From positions 8,494,001 through 8,558,000 of the forward strand of contig NC_039483.1 of assembly GCF_003590095.1 (NCBI RefSeq): a stretch of 64,000 nt of DNA. The letters run 5' to 3'. The notes beneath the pieces were generated by a model. It saw only the letters and a program-made list of their open reading frames with translations. It made no database searches and was not told the origin of the DNA. The position numbers and the translations under genes were made by a program. Every line of letters starts with the position of its first letter. Position 1 is the stretch's first letter. This DNA is from Trichoplusia ni. Lineage: Eukaryota > Arthropoda > Insecta > Lepidoptera > Noctuidae. Of the stretch, positions 47,097-60,299 are shown piece by piece.

Positions 47097-48113
47097 TAAT
47101 TACCAAGTTTCAGCTATCGGGCTCTGTTGTGGCACCGATAGAAATGATCGGTAGCCAAGTTACGTAAATAAGTTTTGGAATCGAGTTGGTTACCAAATGC
47201 ATTATCACAGTACCCAATGCAAAACGTAGCTAAAGTGAAAGTTACATATTTATTTACACCACTTTAAATAAACGCCTGATTTCCAGGGCCGGATCTTGGG
47301 GCCCAGGGGCCCCGAGGCAAAACAAGCAACTAGGGAGTGGGGGTCCCTTGGTTCAAGTTATTTTCATTCAGTGAAACATTCATCGAGCTTTTCTTTAGAT
47401 GCCTACTTTGGTGGTGAGCCCCTGGTCATAGTGGGCCCCTAGGCACTGGCCTAAAGTGCCTTATGGATAATACGGCACTGCTGATGTCGTAGAATTATTA
47501 TAGCACAATGCAATGGGAAATATTTGCTAAATTAATATATAATAGTATAATAATAGATATTTGTTGCAATGTACCTGCAGGTAACCTGCACTACAAATGA
47601 CTGAGTATACAAAATGTTGATTGCGTTACAATTTGGGAAATAAGTTTTTAGCTTTCAGCCTCATCTACTGTTGGGAGTTTAATTTTGTATACATATTGTT
47701 TCTTCGTAGTTTTTTTACAGCTTACACGTATATATTACCTACATACTTATTTTTGTATTTATAACTTTTTAGTTATGTAATGAGTAAGAGATAAGCCGTA
47801 GATAAGCCTTTAGATAATAATGGTGTTTTTTTCTGATCTGGAACGTAGCTTTGCTAGTGACAGATTTCACATTCCGTTTTTTTTTCAACTTCAATGTCGC
47901 TGGAACGCGACAAACCTAACCTCTCAGATTAAAACTGTGGCCTTTCATTTATTGTTAAAGAGTTTACTAAATATATAATTATTAAATATTAAACTGCCAT
48001 TTTAGTGCGAAATGTTAATAACCGTATAAATATTATCTATTTTTACTTAGCTAAATATTACTTGTTCTTTGGTTACGTGGTAGACTTTTGTTGTAGTCAA
48101 TAATTGTAGGAAC
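47097..48113. promoter_or_regulatory. Shared head-to-head region, mesothelin-like gene and DRG2
   Basis: The two start codons face apart with 1017 bases between them, which must hold both promoters. A dispersed repeat takes up 47279-47485. No TATA box stands out for either gene. Confidence 0.5.
47279..47485. repeat. GC-rich dispersed repeat with loosely inverted ends
   Basis: Opens with ccagggccggatcttggggc and closes with cttatggataatacggcact followed by gctg; the ends are roughly inverted. The inner ggggccc and gtgggcccctagg words recur. I recognise this as a repeat common in moth and butterfly genomes; class uncertain. Confidence 0.5.
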
Positions 48114-51100
48114 ATGGGTATTTTAGAGAAAATATCTGAAATTGAAAAAGAAATAGCCAGAACTCAGAAGAACAAAGGTAAAATTGCTGTTTTCAGTACG
48201 CCGGTTAAAACGATTTTTTACAAAATGCATTGAACCGATTTGCAAATGACAGTAAATTGTTGACAAAATCGGATCTAAATTACCAGAAAGGCTAATTTTT
48301 GTGTTATTCTTAGTTGTTTCTGATTGTGGCTTTCGGTAAACCGAATTGATTATTTGTAATATATAAGTCAATTAAGAGCATTTCAACAACACAATTACGA
48401 CTTGTTATATTTTTCGCATACATACAAGACTGTTTCCATAATATTTGTCTTATATTCAACAGCTACTGAATACCATTTGGGGTTATTGAAAGCGAAGCTA
48501 GCTAAATACAGGTCTCAGTTGCTGGAGCCGTCTAAGAAAGGAGGTGATAAAGGAGAAGGTTTTGATGTGCTAAAGTCAGGTGATGCCAGAGTAGCTCTCA
48601 TTGGGTTTCCATCAGTTGGTAAGGTGAGGATTAACCTATCAATTTATTTAATGCTATAATATAGTTGGTATCTATCAGTAAGTTCACTTTATTGTATTTG
48701 TGTAGAAATTAAATGAGAAGAAGCCTTCTCCCACCTGTTATGGTGATTATATGACAATTATAGGCCAAGTTATATTGCAAGTAGTTTATTGCTAAGTATT
48801 TTAATTATTGGAAATAGAATAGAATAGAATAAATTTATTTGATTAAACATAGGTACCTAAAATTATATAAAAGCTCTTAATAAAAAATAAAAAAAAGTCT
48901 TACTATGTTTTGCCTCCCTTGGCCTACACTTTGTGGAATCTGAATCTAGGTCTCAAAGTTTTTTTTGTCACCAATTATGCCTTAATGTTAAGCAAAATTT
49001 TCATTTAGTCTTTATATTAGTTTTTAACAATTTTATTCATTTAATTGTTTATGTGGACACAACAGTAAACAAAGGGCACATATGAGAAAAGTTGCATCAG
49101 GGTTCCAAATTTAATCCTAATATCCTTGGTATAATATCAACTTTTAAGGCAGTGAAAGGCTAAGAACAGTAATCTAGGATAAATACCGCTCTTTCTTTGT
49201 TCCACATAAAATATGCTGTAAATAAGTTCTATTTGCATAATGAGAGTCAAAATCGACGCACAACACATCAAGTATTTACTCATCACCACTTATTTGTTTT
49301 CCTTCCAGTCAACTCTTCTATCAACCCTGACTCACACACATTCAGAGGCGGCCAGTTATGAGTTCACAACCTTGACATGTATCCCTGGAGTGATAGAGTA
49401 CCGTGGCGCCAACATACAGCTGCTCGATCTGCCCGGTATCATTGAAGGAGCCGCTCAGGGCAAGGGTAGAGGACGACAGGTAAATGTCAATTTAGTGAAA
49501 CATTAATGTGTTTGAAGCTTAATTTTGTTTATTATTCTTATTTTGTGAGTGATTTCAGGTAGCATCAGTTTTGTAAATTACTGTAGTAGTGTGATATCGT
49601 AAGATTAATAAGTAAAAAAAGGAACAAAACAGAATAGTGTCGTAATGGCAAGCAAAGATACCAAAAAGCAAAACTGAAAAAAAAACTTTATATTAATTTG
49701 TACATGATAGGGGGCAGAGGCAATTATATTTTTGTAATGTGTAATTTCAGGTCATAGCAGTAGCAAGGACAGCAGACTTGGTGCTGATGATGTTGGACGC
49801 AACCAAGCCTTATGTGCACAGACAGTTACTGGAGAAAGAGTTGGAGAGTGTGGGCATCAGACTCAACAAACCTAAACCCAATATTTATTTTAAAGTAAGT
49901 GTTTTGTAAGCAAGATCTCACAGAAGTTTGCAAATAGTTTTTACTTAATAGCTAATTTATATAAATAAACAAGAAAATTACACCCACTGTATTTGTTTAC
50001 TAAAAAATTACCTGAATATTGGTATTTTGATGTATTAATTTTATGATAGTTGCCTTTTTTTATCTGGTTGTTTACATAGTCTCATTCTAATTTAGTATTT
50101 GTAAGGTTAGTTGACAGTGTATAAATAAATAAGTTGTGCTCAGTTCACGGCAGCCAAACATTTTGAGACGGATTAGTTATTCTGTATTTAATAATGATTT
50201 ACTTACGCGTATTTATCGCGATCGTCCGCGGCCGTGTCAGCTCATTATTAAGGACTCCGCTTGGGTCCGAAAGTCGGGCGATCCCGATTCTGATATTACA
50301 TAAATAATTTGTGACTTTTGCTTGCTGTAACATATTTAATGTGTGTCTTTTGCCTTTGTCCTTTTTAAACTGTGCCAGTGAGTCACAGCTGAATATCTTG
50401 CAATTAACTTGCTACTTTGTCACTATTTTATACAGTTAAAGTAAAGATACATTTGTTTATATCCAGGTCAAAAAGGGCGGTGGTCTCTCTTTCAACTCAA
50501 CGTGTCAGCTGACGAAAGTTGACGAGAAATTAGTGCAAATGATATTGCATGAATACAAGATATTTAATGCTGAGGTACAGTATCAATTGTTTTATTAATA
50601 AAACATTACATTTTAAATTTATATTATAATTATCGTCGTTGTCCCAGGCGTTATTACCGGTGTGTCGTGCGTCGCACCAAAAACAGTACACGTTAATTTA
50701 GGATTTGGGTCAGGTACCTAATATGCGAAAATAGTCCTATTATTTTTAATACGAGTAAAACTTATCTACTTTCTTAGATATTATATTACCTGCTTATTTT
50801 CCGATATTCGCCAGTTAGGTTAACGAAACACAAGTCCCCTACAAAACTTATTCAAATTTATTTTCAAGTAGATTTTTTATAATTTCAAACAATTTGACAT
50901 ATCCTATCATATGTTTTATATATTATCTTTCAGGTGCTATTCCGAGAGGACGCGACTGCGGACGACCTGATCGACGTGATCCTGGCGAACCGTGTGTACC
51001 TACCGTGCCTGTACGTGTACAACAAGATCGACCAAATCTCCATACAGGAGGTCGACAGGATAGCCCGGCAGCCGCACTCTGTTGTTGTTAGGTAAGCATA

Positions 51101-51959
51101 CACACGCGATTAGACTGTACTGTGTAAGTGCCGTTTACTATGTACATTATGTACAACTTTCTTGTAATCACACGATTTACGTGAGTACACACGGTTTACT
51201 TAGTACCACCCAGTGGTTCAGTGTCCGCAACTTCCACAAATGCTTGTTCTGAATCTCGATGTTGTGCAAGTAACTTGAATATTTGTGAAATCCCCTGGGA
51301 GACAAGGAATTATGCCTCAGCGCTAGTTTTTTCTTTATTAAAAGCCTATTCTTATTCATAACTTCCTCTATTTCAGTTGTAATATGAAACTGAACCTCGA
51401 CTTCCTGCTGGAAACGCTGTGGGAATACCTGTCCCTCATCAGGGTGTACACAAAGAAGCCTGGCCAGCCGCCAGACTTTGACGATGGTCTTATTCTCAGA
51501 AGGGTAAATATTGGCTCATTAAACAAAATACGAAATTTCATAGATGTTTATTTTCTTATTTATAAAGGTAAAATTAACAATTCAGTATAGGTCACAACAT
51601 ACATTAATCGAAACATATTATCATAGATAAAACCTATGTTACTAATGCTGCAGTCCATGCTGTAAGCAAAATACTTAATATACATTTTCTGGATAGTTTG
51701 TTTTTGCCCAGCTGTTGATAGATGCAGGCTGAAAAAACTGATAAAAAAATGATTGTCGTTAATGTAATATATTGACGTATAACACGTGTGTGTGCAGGGC
51801 GTGTCCATCGAGCACGTGTGCCACGCCATCCACCGCTCGCTGGTGGCGCAGCTGAAGTACGCGCTGGTGTGGGGCACCAGCACCAAGTACTCGCCGCAGC
51901 GCGTCGGCATCGCGCACACCGTGCACGACGAGGACGTCGTGCAGCTCATCAAGAAGTAG
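48114..51959 (+). CDS. DRG2: Developmentally regulated GTP-binding protein 2 (DRG2)
   Basis: Exons: 48114-48177, 48463-48623, 49309-49479, 49751-49894, 50467-50574, 50934-51091, 51377-51503, 51798-51959 (stop TAG); 1095 bases, 364 residues, the same length as human DRG2 as I know it. Start MGILEKISEIEKEIARTQKN is the family's signature N-terminus. GTPase motifs: P-loop GFPSVGKS at 69-76 (split by intron 2), DLPG at 115-118, NKID at 246-249. The Obg-like glycine-rich motif IEGAAQGKGRGRQ follows the switch. A C-terminal TGS domain (about 290-364) ends VQLIKK. DRG2 is a cytosolic GTPase that acts with the partner DFRP2 (RWDD1) on ribosomes. Complete and apparently intact; no odd residues in the catalytic motifs. 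Confidence 0.97.
50105..50300 (+). repeat. Decayed dispersed repeat in DRG2 intron
   Basis: GC-richer patch with gcgatcgtccgcggccgtg and ggactccgcttgggtccgaa followed by agtcgggcgatcccg, words that recur in lepidopteran repeats. No frame. It sits between exons 4 and 5 of DRG2. Confidence 0.4.
51176..51345 (+). mobile_element. SINE-related fragment in DRG2 intron
   Basis: Shares acaaatgcttgttctgaatc and tcgatgttgtgcaag with the SINE body at 33448-33590. The tRNA-like head is degraded. Confidence 0.5.
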
Positions 51960-53640
51960 CCCTATCGCGGCATGCTACTCAATACGGACGCGAGGCAGTA
52001 CAAGGGAAGGGAATGGTTTCGAGGGTATTCTTTCCCACGTTTCCATCCATGTACGATTTTCTTAGTTCTGGCAAGATTTTTCATAAAATAAATAACAGGT
52101 TCCCAGGTTCAGCATTCACTTAAATTACTGCAAATATGAGAGAAAATTTAGATAATAATAATGCAAACATAGGGTTGCTCAGGTCTCTAGTTGAATCTAT
52201 TATTGTTGATTTGAAATCATCCTAATACTGGTCAAGTTATTTTGAGGTCGTGTTTCTTATACTCTGTCGAACTATAATAACTTTAAGAGAATGCTATGGC
52301 CCCTATTTTATTAATCATTACCAGTTATTAGTACTTTTGTACTACCATACATTTTGGAATTCTTAGGTAATAAAAGGCAAAGTGTGCCTGAATTTTGCAT
52401 AGTAACCTTTCTCTAGTTGTTGCATATAAAATGTTCTTTTATGATACGATACGTCAGAAGTATCTGAAGCCCCTTAGGACTGTACTGATGTTGGCTCTGT
52501 TTGGATCAACGACACTTTAATTGGTTTAGGAGTTTAAAAGGTGGAAGAATCCACCATATATCAAATTACAAGTAGAGTTTGCTTACAGGTGTTCATAATG
52601 AGGATACTAGGCTGATATTTACGAAACGATTTGAATGTTAGTCAAAACCGCTAGTAATTTTAATTCGAATTGATAATGTGATTTTAAATTTTTATATAAA
52701 CCTGCAATGCACAGCACTCGGTACTGTTCAAACGTATTGAAGACTACTTAATTGTAATGTAGGAGTATGGAATAGCTGATGATTCAGTTCTGTTACATAT
52801 TATATTGAATGAATCCTTTTTTGTTATCTTTACGCTACGCTACGCCAGAGCTATGGTAGTGACTGAAATATTAATTCAATGTTATTTCTAGTTATTTCCA
52901 CATACACATTATATAATACGACTATTATATTATAGTTAGTTCAAGTTTCACAATACATAAATAACACATCATGTTATGTTTAAGCCGTATCTATTTTAAG
53001 AAAATTGTTACGATTTGTCATTGGATTTGACTTTGAGCAGATGTTATATTGAAGGACAAATTAGTAGGCAATTAGACATCAGATATAAGGTTTACATTAA
53101 GGCGACTGGTGAATGTATATACTGAGTTGGGATTTATATTTCCTGTTTGAGAGAAAATCCTAACTTTTTATAATGTTGACCTGTTTCTTTCTTTATGGTT
53201 TGATACATCTGATGGCTCACTGTAGACTTTTTAATTTGTAACTTTCAGTTTTAAATTGATCTAGTTGACGTAGGCCAACTAATTGTAGTATAATTCTGTG
53301 AGTCATCGGGTTATTTTAGGCATGACATGTGACTTTTTCCATGCGTGCCTTATCATATGTTATATTGATCCAGTCGCCGAAATATAAAATTGTTATTAAG
53401 ATGATAGATTCGTTAATATTCTCACATTTTACATTATATATATCAAGCGTTTTATCTTATATCAGCGTAAGATTAGAATTGATTCATATTTTCCTATGTA
53501 CTCAATTTAGTGCCTGAATTAATACAAAGCCAGTAACAGCGAGCAATAAGTATTTAGTTGTTATTTAATGTGTTTGTACAGGTAAAGTTCATATTGTATA
53601 TATATTCATTATACTTTTTGCATTGAAATAAATTAACTTT
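51960..53640 (+). other. Long 3' untranslated region of DRG2
   Basis: AT-rich, non-coding. The best poly(A) signal is AATAAA at 53627-53632, giving a 3' region of about 1.7 kb that ends about 180 bases short of the convergent EMC3 transcript end. Confidence 0.45.
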
Positions 53641-53809
53641 TTTTAAATGCAATTGTGTTTCTTATACAACCTGATTCAGCTTGATTTTTCTCAATATTAT
53701 TTCTTTAAGCACCTGCATACTGTTATATGGTTTAAGTAGTTTAGGAGTAGAGGCTTCAGAGCTCTAAATAAAACAAAGCATTGTGAGCTTGTCAATAAAT
53801 AGACATTCA

Positions 53810-53815
53810 TTTATT
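53810..53815 (-). terminator. Poly(A) signal of EMC3
   Basis: AATAAA on the minus strand, 77 bases beyond the EMC3 stop codon. Confidence 0.5.
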
Positions 53816-53891
53816 TTCATAAATAGAAAGATTACACTAATACCATTCTCTTATTGATACAATTTATACTAGATACAATAAATGCGTATAT

Positions 53892-56216
53892 TCAAGAATG
53901 ATTTTCCGAAGTGCCAAGTAATTCTGCTTCGGCGTTGGCGACGGCCCAGCGATGCTCGGTGATCTCCAGCGCCTCCCACTCGGCCTTGAAGGCAGCCTTC
54001 GGGTCCGGAGGCATGGCCATCGCCGCTCCCGACATTTGCTCTTGCATTATCTTAGATTGGTCAGCAGCTGTGGACATTATTTTTGATGTAAAGTAATATG
54101 TTGTTCATTTTGCTGTTAAAGCAGTGTGTTGAACATTTATTATATGAAAGAGTAAATAAATCCTGTATTTTAGTCAACTTAAATGGACATTGTCTGTAAC
54201 TTAATTAAAATATAACAAAGTAAGTAAATAAAAAATAAACGAAGTAAATAAGAAATAAACGATGCCCATAATAAGCTTTTCAATAGGCCTAGATATGGTA
54301 GTATTAAGTTTCCTTCCTTACCATTATTCTCTCCCAAGACTAGAGCATAGATGGTGCGCAGACCGAAAACGTTGAGGAAGTACCAGGAGGCAGAGGAGAC
54401 CCACGACGCGTCCAGGTAGGCGAGCTCAACGCCACGCTGCAGCATCGGCTTGAAGCGCAGAGTCAGCGGGAATGGTACCTTGGCTGGTGGGTGACAGAAG
54501 TATAATTGAAATAAATGTATTACTGGTAAATTAAATATACTTTGTGAGGAGCATGGTTAGAGATAGTAGAATCATGCAGGAAAAATTTTAAATAAATTAT
54601 ATTATAATGTTTAATAACTAATTTGATGAGTTTTTTTTTTCGGATAATTATAATATCAAGGTATGTCTGTGTTAGCTTGCACTATGTGACCAATTGTGCT
54701 TTTAAAAGGTAAATCAGCAAAAAAGATATAGTAAGAAGTTTACTAGTAAGGAAGCCACTGAACATCCAGTTGATCCAGCCTCCAATGACAATCATGGGTA
54801 GCACATTTGTCACATTTCCCTTCAACATATCTGTCATCATGCCTGGGTCTGTCATAGGGTTCTGGAATAATTGAAACAAGAAATTAGGATATAGTTTATA
54901 CATGTGAAGATAGTGATAGTAAAATCAGCTGAGCTATAATACTCAGCTATTTTTGATTAAAATGAGATTTGATTTGATTAAAATGCAATAAAGTTATTGA
55001 TTGATTGATTGAGAATATTTCATCAAATTATTATTCCTATTTCTTTTTCGACACCTCCTCACATTTTATAAATCAATTGAATGGGGTTTTAAAATGAATT
55101 AAAACTTGTTAGAAATTCAGTCATAAATTGATATTATGTCTATTTATAATAGAGGAATCAGGTAAGTCTCCATTATGTTTCTTTGTGTCATGGATTGTTT
55201 GAATGTAAACTTAAACTCTGCAGTACTATGACAATTGCACAAGATGCTACTAGTCTTTATGGTTCTAGTCTTTACATATGGACAATATGTATATATGTAT
55301 GTATTATTTAATAATGTGACTAATGATAAACGAGAAATATTTATAAAACTTAAAACCTTACTGTAATAGATCCTAATTATATATTATTATTTTTTATTGT
55401 TCTAGTTTAATATTGCTATTATTATCTAAGCATGTGATTCTAGTTATTAAGTTCTCAACAAAAACATTTGTATGCCAATGAAGCAAAACATAGAGCCACT
55501 ATCATTTTCTTGTTTAATACCATCTATGTAAAACCTATGTTTACAAATGAATAAATGATTATGATTATCTATATCTATACTTTAATATATAAGCCGAAGA
55601 GTTTGTTTGTCTGATTGTTTGAACGCGCTAATCTCAGGAACTACTGGTCCATATTGAAAAATTCTTTTTGTGTTGAATAGACCATTCATCGAGGAAGGCT
55701 TTAGGCTATAAACCATTACGCTGCGGCTACCCACGGGGACGAAGTCGCGGGCAACAGCTAGTGATAATATAAAAATAAAATATTTTTTGGCAACTGAAAT
55801 TACCTGAGAAGCAGCTGCTCTTTTCTGAACTTTGAAATAACCTGTCTCCTCATTGTTAAACCAATGACGGCGCATCGCAAACGACTGTCGAGGTAAGTAC
55901 TTCCCATTTTCACGAAGAAGACGAGCGCGGATCATTACTTGACTGGAACATGAAGTAAACAACATGTAAGGAGTAGCCACTTTTTAAATGAGGTTATATT
56001 ATATTACAAAGTAAATTAAATGCAATCGACACGTAACATAAACATACACAAATAACAGTTGAATTACCTGTCTTGAACCTGAAGCAGCTCAATTTTCTTT
56101 TGAGAAGACAAAATTATTGAGACATAGTGCCTTACAATACCAACCAAGAATGTAATGATTACAATGGGCAGAAACACCCATAATCTTATTTTCGGGTCGA
56201 GTAGCAACTCCGCCAT
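53892..56216 (-). CDS. EMC3: ER membrane protein complex subunit 3 (EMC3)
   Basis: Exons on the minus strand: 56216-56068, 55942-55804, 54861-54744, 54483-54322, 54067-53892 (stop TGA); 744 bases, 247 residues, slightly shorter than the human protein (about 261). Starts MAELLLDPKIRLWVFLPIVI. Three membrane segments: about 13-31, 115-135 (VLPMIVIGGWINWMFSGFL) and 170-190 (ASWYFLNVFGLRTIYALVL). EMC3 belongs to the Oxa1/YidC insertase superfamily and forms the insertion groove of the EMC, which places tail-anchored and multi-pass proteins in the ER membrane. The hallmark stretch KRAAASQNPMTDPGMMTDML is present and spans an intron. Ser/Ala/Glu-rich C-tail ends ELLGTSENHS. Complete; shares a 547-base head-to-head promoter with NTH1. 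Confidence 0.96.
55562..55770 (+). mobile_element. Lepidopteran retroelement fragment, copy 1
   Basis: Contains cgctaatctcaggaactact, tagaccattcatcgaggaag and acggggacgaagtcgcgggc in that order, a block widespread in Lepidoptera. It lies in EMC3 intron 2. A second copy begins at 63885 and is cut by the window end. Confidence 0.7.
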
Positions 56217-56763
56217 AATGGTCTACTTTAATTTATTATTTAATTCTACCAATACTGAAATTTTAATAAAATTACAGTACTTCAAAACTATAATTCCAAT
56301 TTCCTAGTACATTGATTGACACTTTTGTGTGACTTGACACTTTGACACTGTAATTTCTGATTGGCCACTGAACTGGATATGTGGTGTCAGGACAAGCGTG
56401 ACGTCCAAGCAATAATAAAACGTATTAATATTTTATTCCTCATCAAAAATCTTATTGAGTATAATAAGCCTGCAGAACAATTTTTATGCTAAGTTTTTAT
56501 AATGGAGTATTGTAGGAATAATTACAGTTGGAAATAAGTTTTACAATTTCTTACGCAGGCATAGAGAGAACGTTTTGTTATCATAGTAGTTTATATTTTT
56601 ATTTACATCGACTTTCTCGGCGACTTGGCGTGTTGTTAAATTTTACAATCTCCAAAGTTTTATTGCGAAGAATATTTTAATATTTATGTTATTTATAAAT
56701 TGTAAAAGGTTGTTGGAATATTAGATAACTATTTTCAAATTATTGCTTTCCGTCAGAACAATT
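56217..56763. promoter_or_regulatory. Bidirectional promoter region of EMC3 and NTH1
   Basis: 547 bases separate the two ATGs. AT-rich, without TATA boxes that I would trust. Head-to-head pairing of housekeeping genes suggests co-expression from one open region. Confidence 0.5.
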
Positions 56764-58771
56764 ATGCCTCGCGCCAAAACGAAGACCGCAGCCACTACTT
56801 CGGCACTTTCAGACAAAATGAGCAGAAATATTTGCAAGAACAATGATTTGATCAATGAAAATGAGTCAGATAATAAAGAAAATCCAATAATCAAGATTGA
56901 GCCGTCGGAACCTCTAGAGAGCCAACCAAGTCCAAGTAAAATGGACCTGAGCAAGTTTAGGTTTGAGAAAAAGCCGCACGTTAAAATTGAGTTTGATAAA
57001 GATTCTCCAACAAAAGATGTAAGTTAATATTTTTATTTATTAAAAATAAAATAGGTTGTAAAGTATGTTTCAGCTAATTACTTATAATATTCATGTTTGT
57101 GTAGGACACGAAAGGATTATGGGAGCCAGCAAATTGGAAGGAGTTTCTTATAAACTTAAGAATAATGAGATCCAATAATGATGCACCTGTTGACTCCATG
57201 GGTTGCCACATGAATATGGACGAGAATGCCCCACAAGAAGTAAAATTTGTTTTGATTTTCCTCATTACTTCAAATCTTGCTCACCCTTATTGTGTCAGTC
57301 TAACTATTAATTTAATCATGGTAATCATCATAATCATATTTATCTGTTTCAGGTGTATAGATACCAATGCCTGATATCTCTGATGCTGTCAAGTCAGACT
57401 AAGGATCAGGTAACATTTGCGGCCATGGAACGGCTAAGGAAACGAGGGCTCACTGTGGACAGTGTGCTCAGCATGAGTGATGATGAACTCGGCAAGTTGA
57501 TATACCCTGTTGGATTTTGGAAGGTTTAATACATTGTATTGAATAGATAACTTAGATTTGGCTTTTTGCAGCACTTAGAATGTCCCATTTGTCAGCAGTA
57601 TAAAGATCTCTTATTTGACCTTAATGTAAAGTAACTGTTCAATTGAGGTAGAGAGTGATGATGTTTTAAAAATTTGAATTTCAGACTAAAGTAAAGTACA
57701 TTAAGAAAACAACTCAAACTCTGAAGGAACAGTACAATGGTGATATACCTGATTCAGCTGAGAAGCTGTGTAAGCTGACGGGTGTGGGACCTAAGATGGC
57801 ACACATTTGTATGCTTGTTGCATGGAATAAAGTCACAGGAATTGGTGAGTTATATTCACTAGTGCCAGATAAACTGGTATTTGAACTGAGACTAGAAGAT
57901 TTAATTATTTTTTTGTTCTACAGGTGTTGACACACATGTCCACAGAATAAGTAACAGAATAGGCTGGGTGAAAAAAACAACTAATACTCCAGAAGACACC
58001 AGAAAAGCTTTACAAACCTGGTTACCATTTGAATTGTGGAGTGAAGTCAACCATCTACTTGTAGGATTTGGCCAAACTCTTTGCTTGCCCATAGGTCCAA
58101 TGTGCCATGAATGCCTAAACAGAGACATTTGCCCATCCAGTGGCAAAGGAAGAAAGTCGCCCAAAAAGACACCATTAAAGAATGTTAAAGCAGAAATAAA
58201 AACTGAAAATTCTGATGAGGAAAATGATGTCAAGCCTCCTAAAAGCAGAAAAGTTACACCAAGAAAGGAATTGAATGAGGATGTCAAAGCAAATGTTAAG
58301 TCAGAAAATACTGATCAAGATCTGTTGGTAGATAAAGTAGAAAAAAAGGGAACAAAGAAGTCTCCTGGAGTTAAAAGGAAAGTTACTCCTAAGAAAGAAA
58401 AAGCAGCAGATAGTAATCAAGATGATGATATAGATGACTTTGAGGCAAAGAGTAACAATTTAATGGTTAAAACAACAACTAGAAAGAAAGTGACTCCAAC
58501 TAAAAAAACAAATACACTTAAAATTAAAGATAATAGTCCACAAAAGTCAAGTAATAAAATAGATGAACAAGATGATGAAATTTTCGAATTTAAAGAACCA
58601 AAAAAAACTAGAGGCAAAGGTAAATCACCTAATGAGAAAAATACTGTAGAAAGTATCACTAAAGCAAAAAAGTCTCCTGTGCAACGAAAATCTCCAAGAA
58701 TTAATGTTTCTAATGCAGAAGGCAATGATGTTCAGCCATCTGATAATGTTGCAAAGAAAACAAAAAAATAA
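56764..58771 (+). CDS. NTH1: Endonuclease III homologue (NTHL1) with basic C-terminal tail
   Basis: Exons: 56764-57018, 57105-57239, 57353-57523, 57685-57844, 57924-58771 (stop TAA); 1569 bases, 522 residues. A bifunctional DNA glycosylase/AP lyase that removes oxidised pyrimidines in base excision repair. Core about 86-310: LMLSSQTKDQ, helix-hairpin-helix LTGVGPKMA with catalytic Lys224, GVDTHVHRISNR with catalytic Asp243, and the iron-sulphur cluster Cys294-X6-Cys301-X2-Cys304-X5-Cys310. All key residues are present. Residues 1-85 are a charged nuclear or mitochondrial leader. Residues 311-522 are an unusual Lys-rich tail with repeated Ser/Thr-Pro-basic motifs (RKVTPRKE, RKVTPKKE, KKVTPTKK, QRKSPR); the human enzyme ends soon after its cluster at about 304 residues. 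ATG at 56764 chosen as the first in frame. Confidence 0.95.
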
Positions 58772-58849
58772 TCTTTTTTTTTGTCAATTGCATGTTTGAT
58801 TATTAAGTCATGTTTCTATTTTTGATGTTATTGAGCAATGTTTCATCAA

Positions 58850-58855
58850 AATAAA
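58850..58855 (+). terminator. Poly(A) signal of NTH1
   Basis: AATAAA 79 bases after the NTH1 stop codon, a compact 3' end. Confidence 0.6.
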
Positions 58856-58859
58856 TATT

Positions 58860-59409
58860 GTTATTTGTTACTTATAAGAACAATTTTATAATGCAGCTAA
58901 AATTGTTTGCTGTTATTAAACATTAATGTGAAATGTATGTGTAAACCTCATGATCATGGTTGTTTATAAGTTTTAATTAAGAAAATAAAAATACCTCATT
59001 AGATGTTAACATTTCTTTTAATTATAACTATATTACATTGTAGTGAGACATCATTGAACTTATAAAACACAACTTTAATGACTCATGAGTCATCGTTATG
59101 TTATAATTACTCTCTGGCATACTACAAGAAGATAAAATAAGAGCAATATATTTGCTGTGGAATTAGTTGGGTTTGTCTATAAGTTATACATCTGCTTCTG
59201 TAGTCATTATAGAGTCAGTGTGATTTTTACAAGAAGTTTTGATCTCCCATTCCTGAAAAGCTGACTAAAGCAAATAAAATTTCAAACCACAACATTTTCC
59301 TAGTGGTTGGAAATATTGGTTGACCAATCACAATTTTGATCAAATAATTTTAAAACCCCTTTTAATTGGTTTTTCAGAAACTAGAGATCAATTATGTTCA
59401 TCAAAAGAA
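58860..59409. other. Tail-to-tail gap between NTH1 and NOL12
   Basis: About 550 bases of AT-rich DNA holding the 3' ends of both convergent genes. No repeat or gene recognised. Confidence 0.5.
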
Positions 59410-60299
59410 TTAGTGTTTTCTTCTATCAACTTTTTTCTTTGATTTGCCTTTCTGCTTCTTATCTTCTTTCCTAGGACCACCTTTAGTTGTTTTAGCTTTT
59501 GCCTTCGCCATGTGGCCTTTTTTTTGTAAAGACTTCTTTTTGTTCTGAACTCTGTCTAGTTTGCTTTTCATTTGGAATACTTTGCTCTTCTGTATTTTTT
59601 TAGTTGCTTGTTTTTTGAGCATGGTCTTTATTTCTTTCTTAGTTTTTATTTTATTATCATCATCTTCTTCTTCCTCTGATGCTTCAGCTTCATCTTCTTC
59701 CTCTAAACCCATGCCAGGAATAGGTTCTGTGGTTGGATTTGTCTTTTTCTTAGTCTGTTCTTCATTTTTCTTAACTTTTTCCTTCGGTTTGTTTTCACCT
59801 ATAACTAAATCTTTCTTCTGTAGAGTGTCCGCTGAGAGTTCAACTATCTTAACATTGACATCCTCATCTTCATATTCTTCCTGAAGTAGTTGTTCTATGT
59901 CAGGTATAGGTCTACTTGACACAACTAGCTTCTTGTAGGATTCTTTGTTCTGTAATCAATATTACCCATGAGAAACAACACAAACATACCATTTCATGAC
60001 TTCAAAAGAGTATTAATTATGAAAATTAATAGATGTATAACAGAAAACATACCTCTTGCTTAATTCGCTTTCTTTCTTCTTTAAGCATACGCTGTAATTC
60101 CTCTTGTGCTTTTTTCTTTCTTTCTAATTTTCTTTTACGGAATCCACATAAGAAATCCCTAAGAAAATAAACAAATTAGTAAAGACACGCAAGTTTACCG
60201 CTGTACACAGGTTAAGAAGAAGCTAACTTACTTTCTCTTTGTCTCATCGAATACCAAGTTGACTTTCTTCTTCCTATCTTGATTTTTCTTTTTAGCCAT
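59410..60299 (-). CDS. NOL12: Nucleolar protein 12 (NOL12, Viriato in Drosophila)
   Basis: Exons on the minus strand: 60299-60232, 60158-60053, 59949-59410; 714 bases, 237 residues. Starts MAKKKNQDRKKKVNLVFDE, followed by KDFLCGFRKRKLERKKKA, the Nol12/Rrp17 family signature, and a coiled-coil-like basic stretch (QEELQRMLKEERKRIKQE). The middle is acidic (EEEDEAEASEEEEDDD) and the end is almost wholly Lys/Arg/Gln, a nucleolar targeting type of tail. The family works in pre-rRNA 5' processing and large ribosomal subunit maturation. Complete; short introns. Confidence 0.88.
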
